This document shows, in pieces, positions 33,620-45,967 of a stretch of DNA of 64,000 nucleotides (positions are counted from its first letter, which is position 1; each line of letters starts with the position of its first letter). The DNA is from Unio delphinus (taxonomy: Eukaryota; Mollusca; Bivalvia; Unionida; Unionidae): NCBI GenBank assembly GCA_029339505.1, contig JAQISU010000109.1, positions 1,330,001 through 1,394,000 on the forward strand, given 5' to 3'. The notes under the pieces are model-generated. The model made no database searches and had not been told where the DNA came from. It worked only from the letters and a program-made list of their open reading frames with translations. The position numbers and the translations under genes are program-made.

Positions 33620-33949
33620 TTATTGAGTGTTGCAGTCAAGAACCTTAAACATTATTTTACTTTCATCCGTACGATTTAACAAATATGTGGTTATATTTTC
33701 TTTACTGGAGTTCTCGTGGATTTGCTCCAGTACAGTAAAGGATACATTAGTTATGTCCATGGGGTCATTTATTGTGCTGATCGCAATTGGCTTTCCTAGA
33801 TTCTCGGATTCGCTACAGTCATGGCATGTAAAATCTAGGTCTGTTCTGTTTTGTCGGTGCCGTACGAAGCAACTGCAGTATGATACGTCAACGGTGGAAA
33901 TATCTAAATTTAATAAACAATTTGTAGTGAAGAATCGTACAACAATCAA
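33620..33949 (-). CDS. Small orphan ORF, copy B
   Basis: Counterpart of 9429-9758, 109 codons, same CSCF and CHDC pairs. The differences I see are replacements: N to I in the GKPNAI segment, T to N after LL, T to K and T to M near the end, S to N in the last Cys motif. That does not favour constraint. No family recognised. Confidence 0.3.
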   Translation of the reverse strand: MIVVRFFTTNCLLNLDISTVDVSYCSCFVRHRQNRTDLDFTCHDCSESENLGKPIAISTINDPMDITNVSFTVLEQIHENSSKENITTYLLNRTDESKIMFKVLDCNTQ

Positions 33950-34384
33950 TTGATCGCGTCAAAAGTTAATTTCTTCTCGGATCAAAAATGTTTAATTGCA
34001 CTAACGCACAGTTTAAAAACGTAGTAATGACAATTATTGTCCTGTATATGAATACTCACTTAATGCTAGCCATCACTTTAAAAAAAAATATATCATGACA
34101 ATTAAATGCTATACTCGCTATTCAATATTAAAAGCTTAAAGCTTTTACTTTTTCTATGCGTCCATTTGCTCCATTTGTCACATATTATCGCTTCCTGAGG
34201 TGGTCGCACTTCCAAAAGATATTTAACACAGAGTTCTGTCATACTTTTTACTGCTATAATACAATTGCTGCAAAGCAAACGTTTGTGTTGTCTTCAGAAA
34301 TTCAGCATGGGACGATTCAATTATTAACTAAACTTTATCAAGTTGTCAGCAGCTTGGATCCTTTTTCTGGTCATATGTGCTAAT

Positions 34385-35690
34385 GGGCATATGCTACTTG
34401 TGACAAAAGTTCTGCTCTTGATTCCTCTTCGGTGATCATGGAACCAAGATATATTTGAACATACCCACTGTTTCCATTTACTGTCCTCTGACTTTGATCT
34501 TGGCTGAGACTTGTTTCCCACTATTTGTCATCAGCTTTGTCTTCTCGGCGCTAATCTCCATTTTAAATCTGGAAGATGTTTCATCCAGGTTCTTCACTGA
34601 GGTTGAAAGCTCGTCTTCACTGCATGCCAGCCCATCAATGTCGTCTGCAAAGCGGAGGTTGGTGATCATATGCTCTCCAATGCTGACTGTCCCACAGTGG
34701 TTTTCCATGGCTTCGCTCATGATGCGCTCTAAGTAGATGTTGAAAAGCGTGGGTGACAGGAGACAGCCCTGACGTACTCCAACTGTTCGTCTTGGACCAG
34801 TCTTCAACAGAACCTTGAGCAATCACTGCACTGGTAGCCCTGGCGTACGGCTGCTTGATGGTATTGGTCAACATTTGACTCACGTTGTACTTCTTCATTG
34901 TGGCCCACGATGTCTCATGCCACACTCTGTCAAAAGCCTTTTTGAAATCTAGATGATAGATGTCTTGTTGATGTTTCGAATACTTTTCAAACAGAACCCT
35001 GAGATTGAATATTGTTCTGTTGTGCTTCGTCCACTCCATAATCCTGCCTATTCTTTCTTCAGCAATTACTTCATCTTATTGTGGGTTCAGTCTGTAGAAG
35101 ATAATCTTCAGCATCTCGTTACTAGCATGGCTGATCAAACTGATCGTTCTTTCATTTTGGCACAGTTGGAGATTGTTTTTTGGGGGAGTGTTATAATCAT
35201 TGAATGGGTCCACTGTGCTGGCCATTCACCTGTATGCCAGATCTTGTTGCAGATTTTTGTTAGTAGCTTTATCTCTGACACACACACCCCTTTGATTAGT
35301 CCAGCTGGGATGTTGTCTACTCTAGCTGCCTTTCCATTCTTCAGTGCTCTTATTGATGACCCGACCGTTTTATGAGAATGTGGAAATCATCATCGTTTGT
35401 GGAGATTGTAACTTCAAGCACATCTGTGTATCCATTGTATGGATGGTGGTAGAGTTCTTTACAATACGCAGTCCATCTTACTGCAATGTCACTTGCTTCC
35501 GTGATATATTTTCCATTGTCGTCGTGAATGGTACTGACTCTTGGTTGCTTCTGTCTGGTAAAGACTTTCACAATTTGGAATGCCTTTTTGCTGTTATTCC
35601 TTTTCAGACTGCTCTCTATTTCTGTGCACCTTTGTTCAATCCCATCGTCTTTTTGCTTTCTTCAAGTTAGAATGATAATGAGTCAATCGA
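34385..35690 (-). mobile_element. Second RTE-type LINE fragment, copy B
   Basis: Counterpart of 10195-11500. Frame 34478-34822 holds GVRQGCLLSPTLFN and LRFADDIDGL; frame 34635-35039 holds LDFKKAFDRVWHE. Broken and 5'-truncated. Confidence 0.85.
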
Positions 35691-35696
35691 CTTGTA

Positions 35697-35854
35697 CTGT
35701 ATTTTCTGTCCTATACGTCGATACTTTGTTTACTTGAAAGTCAGGTCTTGCTCTTATACTCCGATACGAGTTATAGTGTGTCATTGAAAATGGATCGACA
35801 TATATATATATATATCTATATATCTATATATATATATATATATATATCTATATA

Positions 35855-35922
<68 letters not shown>

Positions 35923-36957
35923 AATCAAGTCACATAGAGGTACAAATTCTTAAATTACTGTCAATAAATTGTTGTAAACTAATATGACTGCGTTTATAGT
36001 TATACGTTTTGTCATTATTTAGGTTGCATTCTGCATGTATGTTCTTATTTCTCAAATGTGAAATAAAAGAAACAAATTACCAGTGAAATATTCAACGGGT
36101 CACATAGCACACTTACAGTCTATGCTATATAGTGTACTTCACTAACTTGTTTGTTTCTTTAAAAACAAATGTTTCATTCATCCTTTTTCAGCATACCTCA
36201 TCCTTCCTGATCACATTTTATAAACTGGTCCATTGATATTTGATTTTTTACTGGTGGACGAGCGATTACCGGCATAACTTTTTCACTCATCTAATTGATT
36301 CTACGAAGGGATGTAATCCATTTTAACTTTAGCGTTCTATGATTATTTATGAAATACCGTAGATTATGCATTCTAGTGAATACCCCAAATCATATGTTTG
36401 TAAGTGTATTTAACAAAGTTTCTCAAAAAATATGGTTTAAATTAAAATAAAATATGATAAATAGAAATTACTACTCATAGACCATCAATGATCTATTTTT
36501 ATTTTCGCATTTCAGTTTAAAGCAAATTGTAATGTCAACACATCACCTATAATCATACTTAAGCAGCTATAATTTTAGTGTCTCTCTTTGATTATGTTGG
36601 TAGTTAATAAATTTGTTTCCCAAACAACAATCAAAGCCAGTCGCAGCAATTGTTTAAACTCTGATATGTGTCAATTTGATAACAATATACAGCAGTGCCC
36701 TGTACAGCAGTAAAATCACAATAATGTTAGCAACGATGATGCAATTTCACGATTGTCGGTAATATGGAATAAATACAGTCATACCATTAACATTCATGAA
36801 ACCGGAAATTACTAGTGTAATACAAGAAGCCAAGTTATTCACCTGACCTCTTCTTATACTCTAAATTGACCTTTTGTATGGACAACGGATGGAAAATTTA
36901 AAAATATTAGTGAATTTGACTTATACTCCGCATCGATTTAGAGGCCAGAAAATACAG
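35697..36957. mobile_element. Pogo-like TIR element, internally deleted, copy B
   Basis: Same inverted ends and TA flanks (35695-35696, 36958-36959) as 11506-13408. About 590 bp are missing around 36667, including the whole DNA-binding ORF and its TATA-like site. A TA microsatellite fills 35801-35919. No ORF remains. Confidence 0.85.
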
Positions 36958-36959
36958 TA

Positions 36960-37560
36960 ATGTTGCTGGTAGTTTTTTTTGGACACGTCAAATCTTCTAC
37001 GCATTCCAGCAGTAATCCAAGTCTTAATCGAATCAACACAATACAAAATTCATCAACTAATGGTATTGATCTTAGCCGTCCTTCATTTTCGTCATTACCA
37101 CTACAATAAGTTCTTATCTCGACATCATCTAAGTTGTCGAATAATATATTGAATGTGTCTATATTTGGAAGCCCTTCATAAACAAAATACATATTTAATT
37201 TATTTTAATATCTTCAATGTTTAAATCTGACGTAATAACTTGCACACCAACTTCGTCTGTGTCAATAAAATGTCAGTTTATGTTCCAATTGTCTTTGACA
37301 TTTTAGGTTTTGGCATTTCAAATGTCATTTCAGTATGTGTCATACAACTTACTCCAATATTTTCAGTATGCGTTTCTTCATTAAAACATGTACTTACTGT
37401 AACATCATCAATACATCCCTCACAGTCATGAAACATAAAACGATACACTTTAACTTTTACACTTCAGTAAAAATGGTGTCTAAACATAATCTTCCTCTTG
37501 TGCATGTTCTTCCACTTATGGTTGAATTTAAATTTGCTGTTGTTGCTCACAGATCTAACA
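36960..37560 (-). pseudogene. DDE_Tnp_4-type transposase N-terminal part, copy B
   Basis: Counterpart of 13411-13990 with the same PLVDEFCIVLIRLRLGLLLE segment and the same cut by the pogo element. The earlier coding trace (HTENIGVSCMTHTEMTFEMPKPKMSK) runs slightly further here before its stop, so copy A has a small deletion there. Confidence 0.5.
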
Positions 37561-37702
37561 GACGAAAAATTGTTCTATTAAAATAATTGCTAGAACAGGT
37601 TTGATTTTTATTTCTCAGTAAAAGTGTTTCCAGCAAAAGGTCGTACAAGATTGTTTGATCAAAAAAATCCTTGGCCCAAGACCAAACAAAAAAAGGTTGA
37701 CA

Positions 37703-37914
37703 CGTGCATTATTTTTAATTGCAAATATTTTTTTTTTTCATAAAGTCTTTATTCAATATTTACATGTTAAAATGTACAAGTGATGTTGATTCTCCCATCT
37801 GCACCCATACTAGATTCTCCGGTCGCTCATACACGCATTTTCACGAACAGATATACATACATATACATACATAAACATTCACATATGCACACACATATAC
37901 ATACACATACACAT

Positions 37915-37958
<44 letters not shown>

Positions 37959-39202
37959 TTATATATATATATATATACATACACATATATATACAAGTAT
38001 ATATGCACACTCACCATACAGACATTTAAAAGCTTATATACACACAAATGTACATAGTGGTAGAGCACAAAGCTTCTACACAAAAATGTTATACACATTT
38101 AGTTAGCGAAACATATAATAAAATATACGAATATACAATTATTGGAATTATTAATTCATTTGTAAAATTAGAGGCATTATATTAATGGAACTGTAAAGTA
38201 CATTCAAAATTATATTGACACAAGACGGTGAAGTGCAGTAAAAGCTCGAGCAGTTAGCACGTGCAGCTTGAGGTATTCATAACGTGTAGACGTGGATTAA
38301 AACATGGTGGCAAAAGAGCTGTTTACTGTGTGCTAAGGAGAGATTCAAGGATTATATATAATTGGATTTATCTAAACGAATGGTAATGTAGCATTATTCT
38401 AAACTTATATCAATCACTAATTCAAAATTGAAGAGAGAACAGAATAATCCAGCTAAACACCATTTATCTATGAAGTGAACTATGTTAAGTCTGGAAAAAT
38501 CAGCTCTAATTCTAGATTTTAATCGGGAAAGGAAGAAGGATAACAAGGTGTTACTGGTTACCACTTTTTTATAATAATATGCTTGTATACGTTTAATCCA
38601 TATAGCATATTTATATTCAGCACATCATAAAAAGCACAAGTCCTCGAATTCGGGTTCCGAGAACGAGGCCCCATTCGGGATAAGACCGAATTTAAGGAAA
38701 GTATGGAAGGTATTGAAAAAGTTTCTTGAAAGTTTTTTCAACCATTTAATAATCAGATGTTGTAAAGGGAGTATTAATTTACATTCAAAGAATAAATGAT
38801 CAATCGTTTCTATGCCACCGCAAAAAGTGCATAATTTAGAAATTTTCTTTAAGAACATGTTGTAGTTAACAGGTAAAATGTCCGGTATGGTTTTAAAACA
38901 CACATCTCGAGTGATGGGGTCTAAACATGTATTATGTAGGTTTTTCCATATGTTGTCGAAATTTAAATCATATAGTTTGGTTACTTTGGGTTGGAGAAGA
39001 TAGCTTCGTAATTGTCGTTGGTAAAAGATTTTTGTAGGGACTTGACCAAACTCGAGATCGGGATTATTTTCATGAAAAGTTTTGAAAATGGTTATGCAGT
39101 TTTGATAAAATTCGGATACATAAAAAAAAGAAAAGACATCATAGTAAGTAAGCTCCCATTACAACATTATGACTTAATTTGTAGAAACGCGTAGTTATTT
39201 TA
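37703..39202 (-). mobile_element. 5'-truncated L1/Tx1-like LINE inserted only in copy B
   Basis: An exact 1,500-bp interruption of the duplicon. The plus-strand T run at 37728-37738 is the LINE A-tail, the sequence before it is a 24-base filler, and GTTGACA flanks both sides (37696-37702, 39203-39209). Frame 38625-38903 (minus) reads FLKKISKLCTFC, IDHLFFECKL, FLKFGLIPNGASF, the zinc-knuckle C terminus also seen at 47650-48645. Copy A has the empty site near 14125. A compound ACAT/TA microsatellite lies in its 3' UTR (37850-38000). Confidence 0.92.
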
Positions 39203-39941
39203 GTTGACAGTTGTGTGAAATATTATTAAAAATGTTAAATTTCGTAAATATCCAAGTCTTATATGTAGGAATAGTAACACCACGGAAAATAGGTTGGTTT
39301 GCTATATAAAATATTTTGAGTTTAAATTTTTTACCGAAACCATTTCAAACTGCTTCAATCTACCATCTTGCAGAATAAAAATCAAAGTTCTATTGTTCTC
39401 CATCGATTCACTTTCATACATAAAGTGGGTAGAAAACATAAAATCGTTCTTTTCTGGGAACAAACTTGGGATTCACAATCCAAATTCGTTTGAACCACGT
39501 ATTTTTCAGGATTTTTGACATTTGGAAACCTATGTAATGCACTTATTACAATGTTCACAAATTTCCCTCTGAAAATGTTGTATACTGTCAGTAGGAACTA
39601 CGAACTGTATCATTTTTTCTCTCAGATACATCAGGTTTTGCGTCTGTCACTTGTGTTTCCCAACATTCTTTGATTACGTCATATTTATCTTTATTGGTGA
39701 AGAGCATACACACTGAGGTAATAAAACAGTGGAGATAACAGCCCTTATTGAAGAGTTGCCGCTCTACATTTTCATAGTTTGCAAAGGGTTATAATTTTAA
39801 AGCAAAAAAATTTCCCAGGATTTCTTTACTGGTTATACTGGCTGTATAATAAAGACTTTGTATATCTTAGGTGCTATTAGAAGAACTTTTCATTCCATTT
39901 ATTTTGATGTATGATTTCTCAGTGTAATTTAATTTCAAGAG

Positions 39942-39942
<1 letters not shown>
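39203..39942. other. Duplicon sequence, no gene seen
   Basis: Counterpart of about 14130-14880, AT-rich, with the same weak minus-strand coding trace. Nothing intact. Confidence 0.35.
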
Positions 39943-39995
<53 letters not shown>

Positions 39996-40017
39996 TTCAA
40001 TGGGCAATAAATAATAA

Positions 40018-40061
<44 letters not shown>

Positions 40062-40085
40062 ATAATAATAATAATAATAATAATT
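39943..40085. repeat. (TAA)n, (TAC)n, (TAA)n compound microsatellite
   Basis: TAA units (39943-39994), a short TTTCAATGGGCAA spacer, TAC units (40022-40060), then TAA. The spacer is a duplicate of the flanking CR1 codons (TTTCAATGGGCAAT), so the array arose partly by local duplication. Confidence 0.95.
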
Positions 40086-41392
40086 TCAATGGGCAATTCA
40101 TTCCACAATGCTGGGCCATGGTATGCAAAAGAACGTTGTCCATATGATTTCGTTTTCATAGTGGGAACAATGAGTATACGATTGTTAGAAGTGGAGCGTA
40201 ACTAACTTGCTGATGTGTACACATGGGGAGCGCCGGATAGGTATGTTGGACTGGAATCCCTCAGTGAAACATAGCGCAGAGAACAAATTTTGTGTTTGAT
40301 TCTGGATCGAATTAATAGCCAGTATAAGGTATAGAGCCGTGGGGAGGTGTACTCTGATGCTGGTACTCTAAAGATTATCCGAGCAGCTGTGTTTGAACTT
40401 TTGAAGTTTCTGGAGTAGATATTGAGGCGAACCAGCCAGAATTGAGTTATAATATTCCAGTCTTGAAAGTATAAATGAACAAACAAGTGTTTTAGTGGCA
40501 TCAACTAATGCGTCTGAAGACACTGTACCAACATGTTCATGACATGTTGGTGCAATGTGAGAGTGCGTCTAGAGTAACACCTAGGTTTCGTACTGACTGT
40601 GTGAATTGAATGTTGGTGTTGCTGATATTTATTGCTTGAGGTAAATGATGTGAATGAAAGTCTTTGTGTTGTGATCAGAATGGCCTCAGTTTTATCATCA
40701 TTCATCTACAGCTTGTTACATGTCATCCATGGTTTCACATGAGAAATGCACCTTTCTACTCCTTGGATGGTAGCATCAACTTCAGTTGGGTTGCTAGTTT
40801 TTTTATATTTGGGTGTCATTAGCGCTCAATTGGTGAGACATTGGGCGATGATAAATGACACTTGAGAACGGCTGAATGTATAGAATGAATAGAACAAGTC
40901 CAAGAACAAACTCCTGTGGAACACAACATATTCGATCAACTGGGCTGAAGTTTATTCCATTTGCAGATACAATATGTGTCCTGTTGACTAAGTAGGACTG
41001 GAACCACTGTAAGGCTGTATTGTGAATGCCAAATACATGATGGAGACGGGAAAGTAATATGTCATGGTCTATTGTGTCAACTGCTGCTGTCAAATAAAGG
41101 AGGGTGAGGATTGTAATCTTTCCGTTATTCAAAGTAGAGAGAATGTCAATAAATACTTTCACAAGTGTAGTTTCAGTACTGCGGCAAAGAAATATGCAGA
41201 ATGTACATTGCTAAGAAGACCGTTTGAATTCAATAAGTTACAAGTTCGGTTAAAACAACTGTTTCTAAGATTGTTTGTATGAACCGAAGATTAGAAACTG
41301 GGTGGCAGTTCTTTAAATCGTTTTAGTCTAGTGTTGCTTTTTTCAGTCAAGGTTTTACGATGGCAGTTTTGAAAATTGATGGGAATTCCCCC

Positions 41393-41474
<82 letters not shown>

Positions 41475-42270
41475 ATAACATCAGTTAGTAAAGGCAATAT
41501 TGGATCTAAGCACGCAAGCATCAGTGATGTTGGAATTGGATCAAGTTCACATGACTTTGGTGCACTCTTCATTACGAGTTGATAGCTGATGCTAAAATTC
41601 TGTATCGTAACTGTATGGTGACAACGAGTCAATTGAAATTGTGTTCTCAAGTGTATCTCTAATGGTTTGTACTTTGTCACTTGAGATATTTGCAATTAGG
41701 TCCGGAAGGTATACTGGAGAAAAGGTAGTTGGATGTGGTGTACATTTGTTCCTTGACATTAGTTTGTTTGTTATTTCAAAAAGCTCTATGCAGCTTGAAC
41801 TCTCCATGATCTTGGTATTGTAGTGGGATAATTTGGATAAATTGACTATATTTGTGACGTTCTTTTTAGCGACTTCATGTATTTGTTTATGAATAGTGAG
41901 TCTGGTGGAAAGCCAAAACCTCTCTACTTTACGGCGATTTATTTTAGCAATGTAGCCATGCGAAGTCGGTCCCTAACACTGCTATACCAAGGAGAACACT
42001 GTTGTTACTGATAGTCTGCACTTGGTGACTGGGGCATATTTTTCAAGCAATGAACACAGGCAGTTATCGAGTTGTTCTGCTGTATGAGGTAAGCAAGTTG
42101 TTAGGTTTTCTTGGCTGTCACACATTAGTTTGGTTCTATTTATCAAACTGGGTTTTCTCTTAGTAGCAAATAAAGGTGGAGAGTTAGGGACTGATTCGTC
42201 GAGATAGCATATAATACAGACGTGATCTGATGCAAGTTTGTGGGATACAAGGGTGAATTGCATTATATTA
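40086..42270 (-). mobile_element. CR1/Jockey-group LINE fragment, copy B
   Basis: Counterpart of 14985-17160. It reaches slightly further 5' in readable form (41982-42263: SDHVCIICYLDE, PLFATKRKP). RT pieces at 40803-41162 (DTIDHDILLSRLHHVFGI, WFQSYLVNRT) and tail pieces at 40202-40504. A (GA)n array is at 41395-41471. Dead. Confidence 0.85.
41395..41471. repeat. (GA)n microsatellite
   Basis: About 39 GA units in the CR1 fragment, equivalent to 16291-16363. Confidence 0.98.
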
Positions 42271-43854
42271 TCATCAGGGCAATGAAGAAACTAGTCTAAA
42301 ACGTGACCACGTTATAGGACACACGGTACGAATTATATCGAAGAACTATGACCTAGTCTAAAAATGGGTGAACAAATTATAGAGTATATACAGGTTTGGT
42401 GATCCATAATTGGTTCATAATATACAGCTTGGGCTCACTTAAGTCATTTTCACTTCCTGGACTTCAGATGTAAATTGTAGAAAAAAGGTCCGAGAACTTT
42501 TTTACTTTACAGATATTTTGTAATTTTTTCATTGCATTTTTCAGACGCTGCTACTGCCTACTTCTGCAAAATTCGTTTTCCATATTTTAATAATTGCTCA
42601 AGTTAGTGTACTTTTGTTTAATTTGTCAAGCCTATGGGAGCATCCATTTTGTTATACCATGTGCTTAGATCATGTACAATTTCCACAAGTAAAGTACAAT
42701 GTCAACCACATTATAGCAAAGTAGCATACAGATAATCCAACAATATCTCTATTGTGCATGTTACAAATGCAAACAACTTCACATAACATACATCACTCAC
42801 TGAAAAGTACATAAGAACTGGTGAACGCCCCCAAAAGACTATAGGACACACTGTACTAATTATATCGATGAACTTTGACCTAGTCTAGAAATGGGTGAAC
42901 AAATTATAGAGTATCGATGGGTTTCGTGCTCATTAATTGGTTAATAATGAAAAGTAAAATTTGAGTAAAAATATCTTTTGAGAGCTTATCAATATGTAAA
43001 TTTTTTTAAAATTTAGACAATATTCTATTGATCCAATATTATTATTTTTATAGGCTTCACTTAGGAGTACTCAAAACTAAAAGTAGCACCTTGTTCATTT
43101 GGTACAGAATCAATAACGTGTTTTATGCACACGTAGATATTATTAAAATATGACGTGGCTCATATGTTGTTATCGACACAGAAGCTTGCAGTAAGGATAG
43201 TTGTGCATGACGAAATATAGGTCTGATCATTAGCACCCAGAAATTTTAAGTTATTGAATCTGGAATATGATTGAGTTTCTATATGTTTACTATAGGCTTT
43301 GAATTAGTACCGCGAGTCCCAGAGCGGAGAGCCTTACCTAGGTCGAAGTTAGATTGTCTTTAAACGCGAGTTGCAGCCTCTTCTTTTATTATAGATCTAA
43401 CACAATGTTAATTTCAAGATTGTTGGACATTTTAAATATAGCTGAACAAAACTATAGCAAAGTAAATATTTTGAAAATGTCTGGAGCAGTACTTTTTTAA
43501 CGGAAAAGACCCATTTTGTTCAAAGTCAATATAACGGTACTTATTTCCTCCCTTTCATTTCATTATTTCCCCTAAACTAATAACACATAATAATATTTTT
43601 AAGAAATAAAAGTAATTTGTTCTAGATAAAAGTCATAACTTATAACAATATTTATTTTTGATTATATACACTAAATATAGTGGATCAAGAAAAATTGTTT
43701 TCTTAAGATCGACATTTTTTTGTTTTCAAATGTTATTATAAACACTTCTGTACATGAAAATATTGTTTAACATAATTGTCAGATAAGACAGACATATATA
43801 TACATGTAGATATGTGTATATATAATATAAATAAAAGTTAAGAACATAACTTAT
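42271..43854. other. Duplicon sequence with 110-bp direct repeat, copy B
   Basis: Counterpart of 17161-18880 without the MITE. Direct repeats at about 42312-42425 and 42840-42950. No gene seen. Confidence 0.5.
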
Positions 43855-43975
43855 TTTACTGTACTTGTAGCATCTTTAAATATTATTAAGTATATTTTGA
43901 AGATAATTAAATTATTTGCTAAAAATACTTGTATGTAAATTTCACTAAGCTTATTTTATGTTTAAATATTACCTT
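43855..43975. repeat. D repeat, copy 3
   Basis: End of duplicon B, resembling 18890-19040 and 20945-21110. It is followed directly by a LINE fragment. Confidence 0.65.
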
Positions 43976-43978
43976 TAA

Positions 43979-44895
43979 ATGGAAACCATTAACCACATCC
44001 TATACACACTCAAACAAGAAATATATCGGAGAGAAGAACTTAGAATAGGCAACGAAAAACAAATAACGAAACTAAAAATAAATGGACAAATAACACAAGA
44101 CAAAATTGAAATTATGACTCACATTAAAGAATTTTACCAAACATTATACAAAAGTGATCAGATCGATGATAGCAATATTGACCGGTATCTACAAAACATT
44201 CCTATCCCCAAAATAAAGGACGACGATAGAATCACCTGTGAGAATCCAATTGACATTTCAGAAATAGAGAAAGCCATTGATAATTTACCAAGCGGCAAAT
44301 CACCAGGATCCGACGGCATGACTGCTGAGTTCTATAAAACCTTCAAAAAACAACTAACACCACTACTACACAACCTATACAACCAAATATTCCACAGCGG
44401 AATTATGAGCAACTCCATGAGAACTGGCATGATAACTATGACTGGCTTTTAGATTCAGAATCTATTAGGAAGAAACCAAAAGTGCAACTACAGCACCCGC
44501 ACGTAAATTGGGACAGAGTCTGGAGGCATTGGTCTGGCATCGCTTCGTTTAAGGTACAAAGTATCATATACACGTACCTCCACAACGCCTGGCTCACAGG
44601 CGAAGTGGCAATTAAACGAAGAATGATAAAAACCCAGGTTAGCTGCCCTCTATGCAAGAATGCCCCATATACAAATTACCACACAATTAGCCAATGCGAC
44701 GAAACAAAGGAAGAAAGGATCAAACTAATAATGGAAATTATGAAGGTGGACAAATATGACAGACGTCAAATACTCTTCCTAGACGGAAACTTTAATAAAC
44801 ATTTGGTTAGACTAATAACAGACTTTATTACGAACACACTTATAAGATGTGGACCCCTAATGAAGATTAAGGAACAATATCTAAAGTTAAAATAA
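43979..44895 (+). mobile_element. L1/Tx1-like LINE with RT core deleted
   Basis: Frame 43979-44452 holds the linker before RT and the RT start (LPSGKSPGSDGMTAEFY, LLHNLYNQIF). Frame 44482-44895 holds the C-terminal domain (WDRVWRHWSGI, IIYTYLHNAWLTGEVAIKRRMIKT, CPLCKN, ISQCDE). The catalytic core between them is missing, with a join near 44440-44480. The flanking parts are well preserved, which suggests a fairly young internally deleted copy. It is followed by an A-rich stretch. Confidence 0.8.
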
Positions 44896-45080
44896 AAGGT
44901 TTTTTTTTCTCCAAAATTGTTGTTTTTAAAACAACAAAAAATAAAAAAAAATAAAAAAAAATAAAAAATAAAAAAAAAATTATAAAATACATATTTAATA
45001 AAAAACAAATACAAAAAAAAAAAATATTTTATTTTTACATTATCTATTATATTACCTTATTATTTATAAATAACTTGTGA
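44896..45080. other. A-rich stretch after the LINE
   Basis: Long runs of A with T interruptions (44935-45020) after the LINE stop, then AT-rich sequence up to S2. Probably a decayed LINE tail. Confidence 0.5.
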
Positions 45081-45960
45081 GGGGGAAGTACAATCGAGGA
45101 CGCCATGGGGTTACATCACAAGGCGCCACGCGAAGTGAACAGGCCTATGGAAGAGTTTAGAAAACACCACCCATTTTCTTAATTACTCTATTACTTTAAA
45201 ATCTAAATATCTATCTACCTTTTCTCTGGATACTAAATCCACACTTTTTCTGTCATGGATATATCCCGAAATAGCCATGACTCCCATTTAAGGGAATGTA
45301 AACAATTTTGATATCTTTCTTAACTATAATAGTAATAAATAATTAAAGGCAGGACTAATTAGGACAGGACCTGTACAACCAAATAAATCAGTACAGATCT
45401 GGTCCCAAGGAAGACGGACCTAATGAAATAAATATTATTAGATAAATTGAAGTACACTAAACATCTAAATAACTACACTTCAATTTATACAAAATTCAAA
45501 TCTAAATAAAAAAAATAAAAATAAACTTAATGGAAACGTGTCTTTTTTCGATAAGACATAAAAGTAAGACAACTGGTATATAATTGAACAGAATGGCTTT
45601 CCTTTACACAAATACAAGGTATGACCTTATATAGCATACAGACAAAATAGCAACATAACACCAATAGCAAACACAAGGAAATAGGAGACCCCTAGCCAGG
45701 GTCAAAATAAGAAAAACAGTAGACTACGAGTGTGGGTAGATCCATTCCCACCTTGTAAGGATCTACATAAGAAACACTAGGAAATCTAAATACCCCAAAA
45801 GTCAAATATATAACCCCGATGGGGAAAAATTAAAGGAAATTAAGCAAAATAAAAAAACAAACAAACAACATACTACGGGGGTACACAAACAGACATAAAC
45901 ACTTTTTTACCTTTTTTTTGATTGCGGGGGGGGGGGGGGGGCATCTGTCTGGTGCCCCCA
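45081..45960 (+). ncRNA. Structured RNA candidate S2
   Basis: Diverged relative of S1 (21361-22260). Equivalent helices with different bases: AGGAC region GGAC/GTCC (45362-45365, 45402-45405) around CTGTAC/GTACAG (45371-45376, 45391-45396) with the same loop AACCAAATAAAT; TGTCTT/AAGACA (45539-45544, 45553-45558); GACCC/GGGTC (45687-45691, 45699-45703) with the identical loop CTAGCCA; GTAGATCC/GGATCTAC (45736-45743, 45759-45766); CCCC/GGGG (45814-45817, 45821-45824). GTCATGG/CCATGAC (about 45252-45281) is perfect here but weak in S1. It ends in a G/C hairpin with a long G run (45926-45941). No ORF. Confidence 0.65.
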
Positions 45961-45967
45961 AGAAAAA

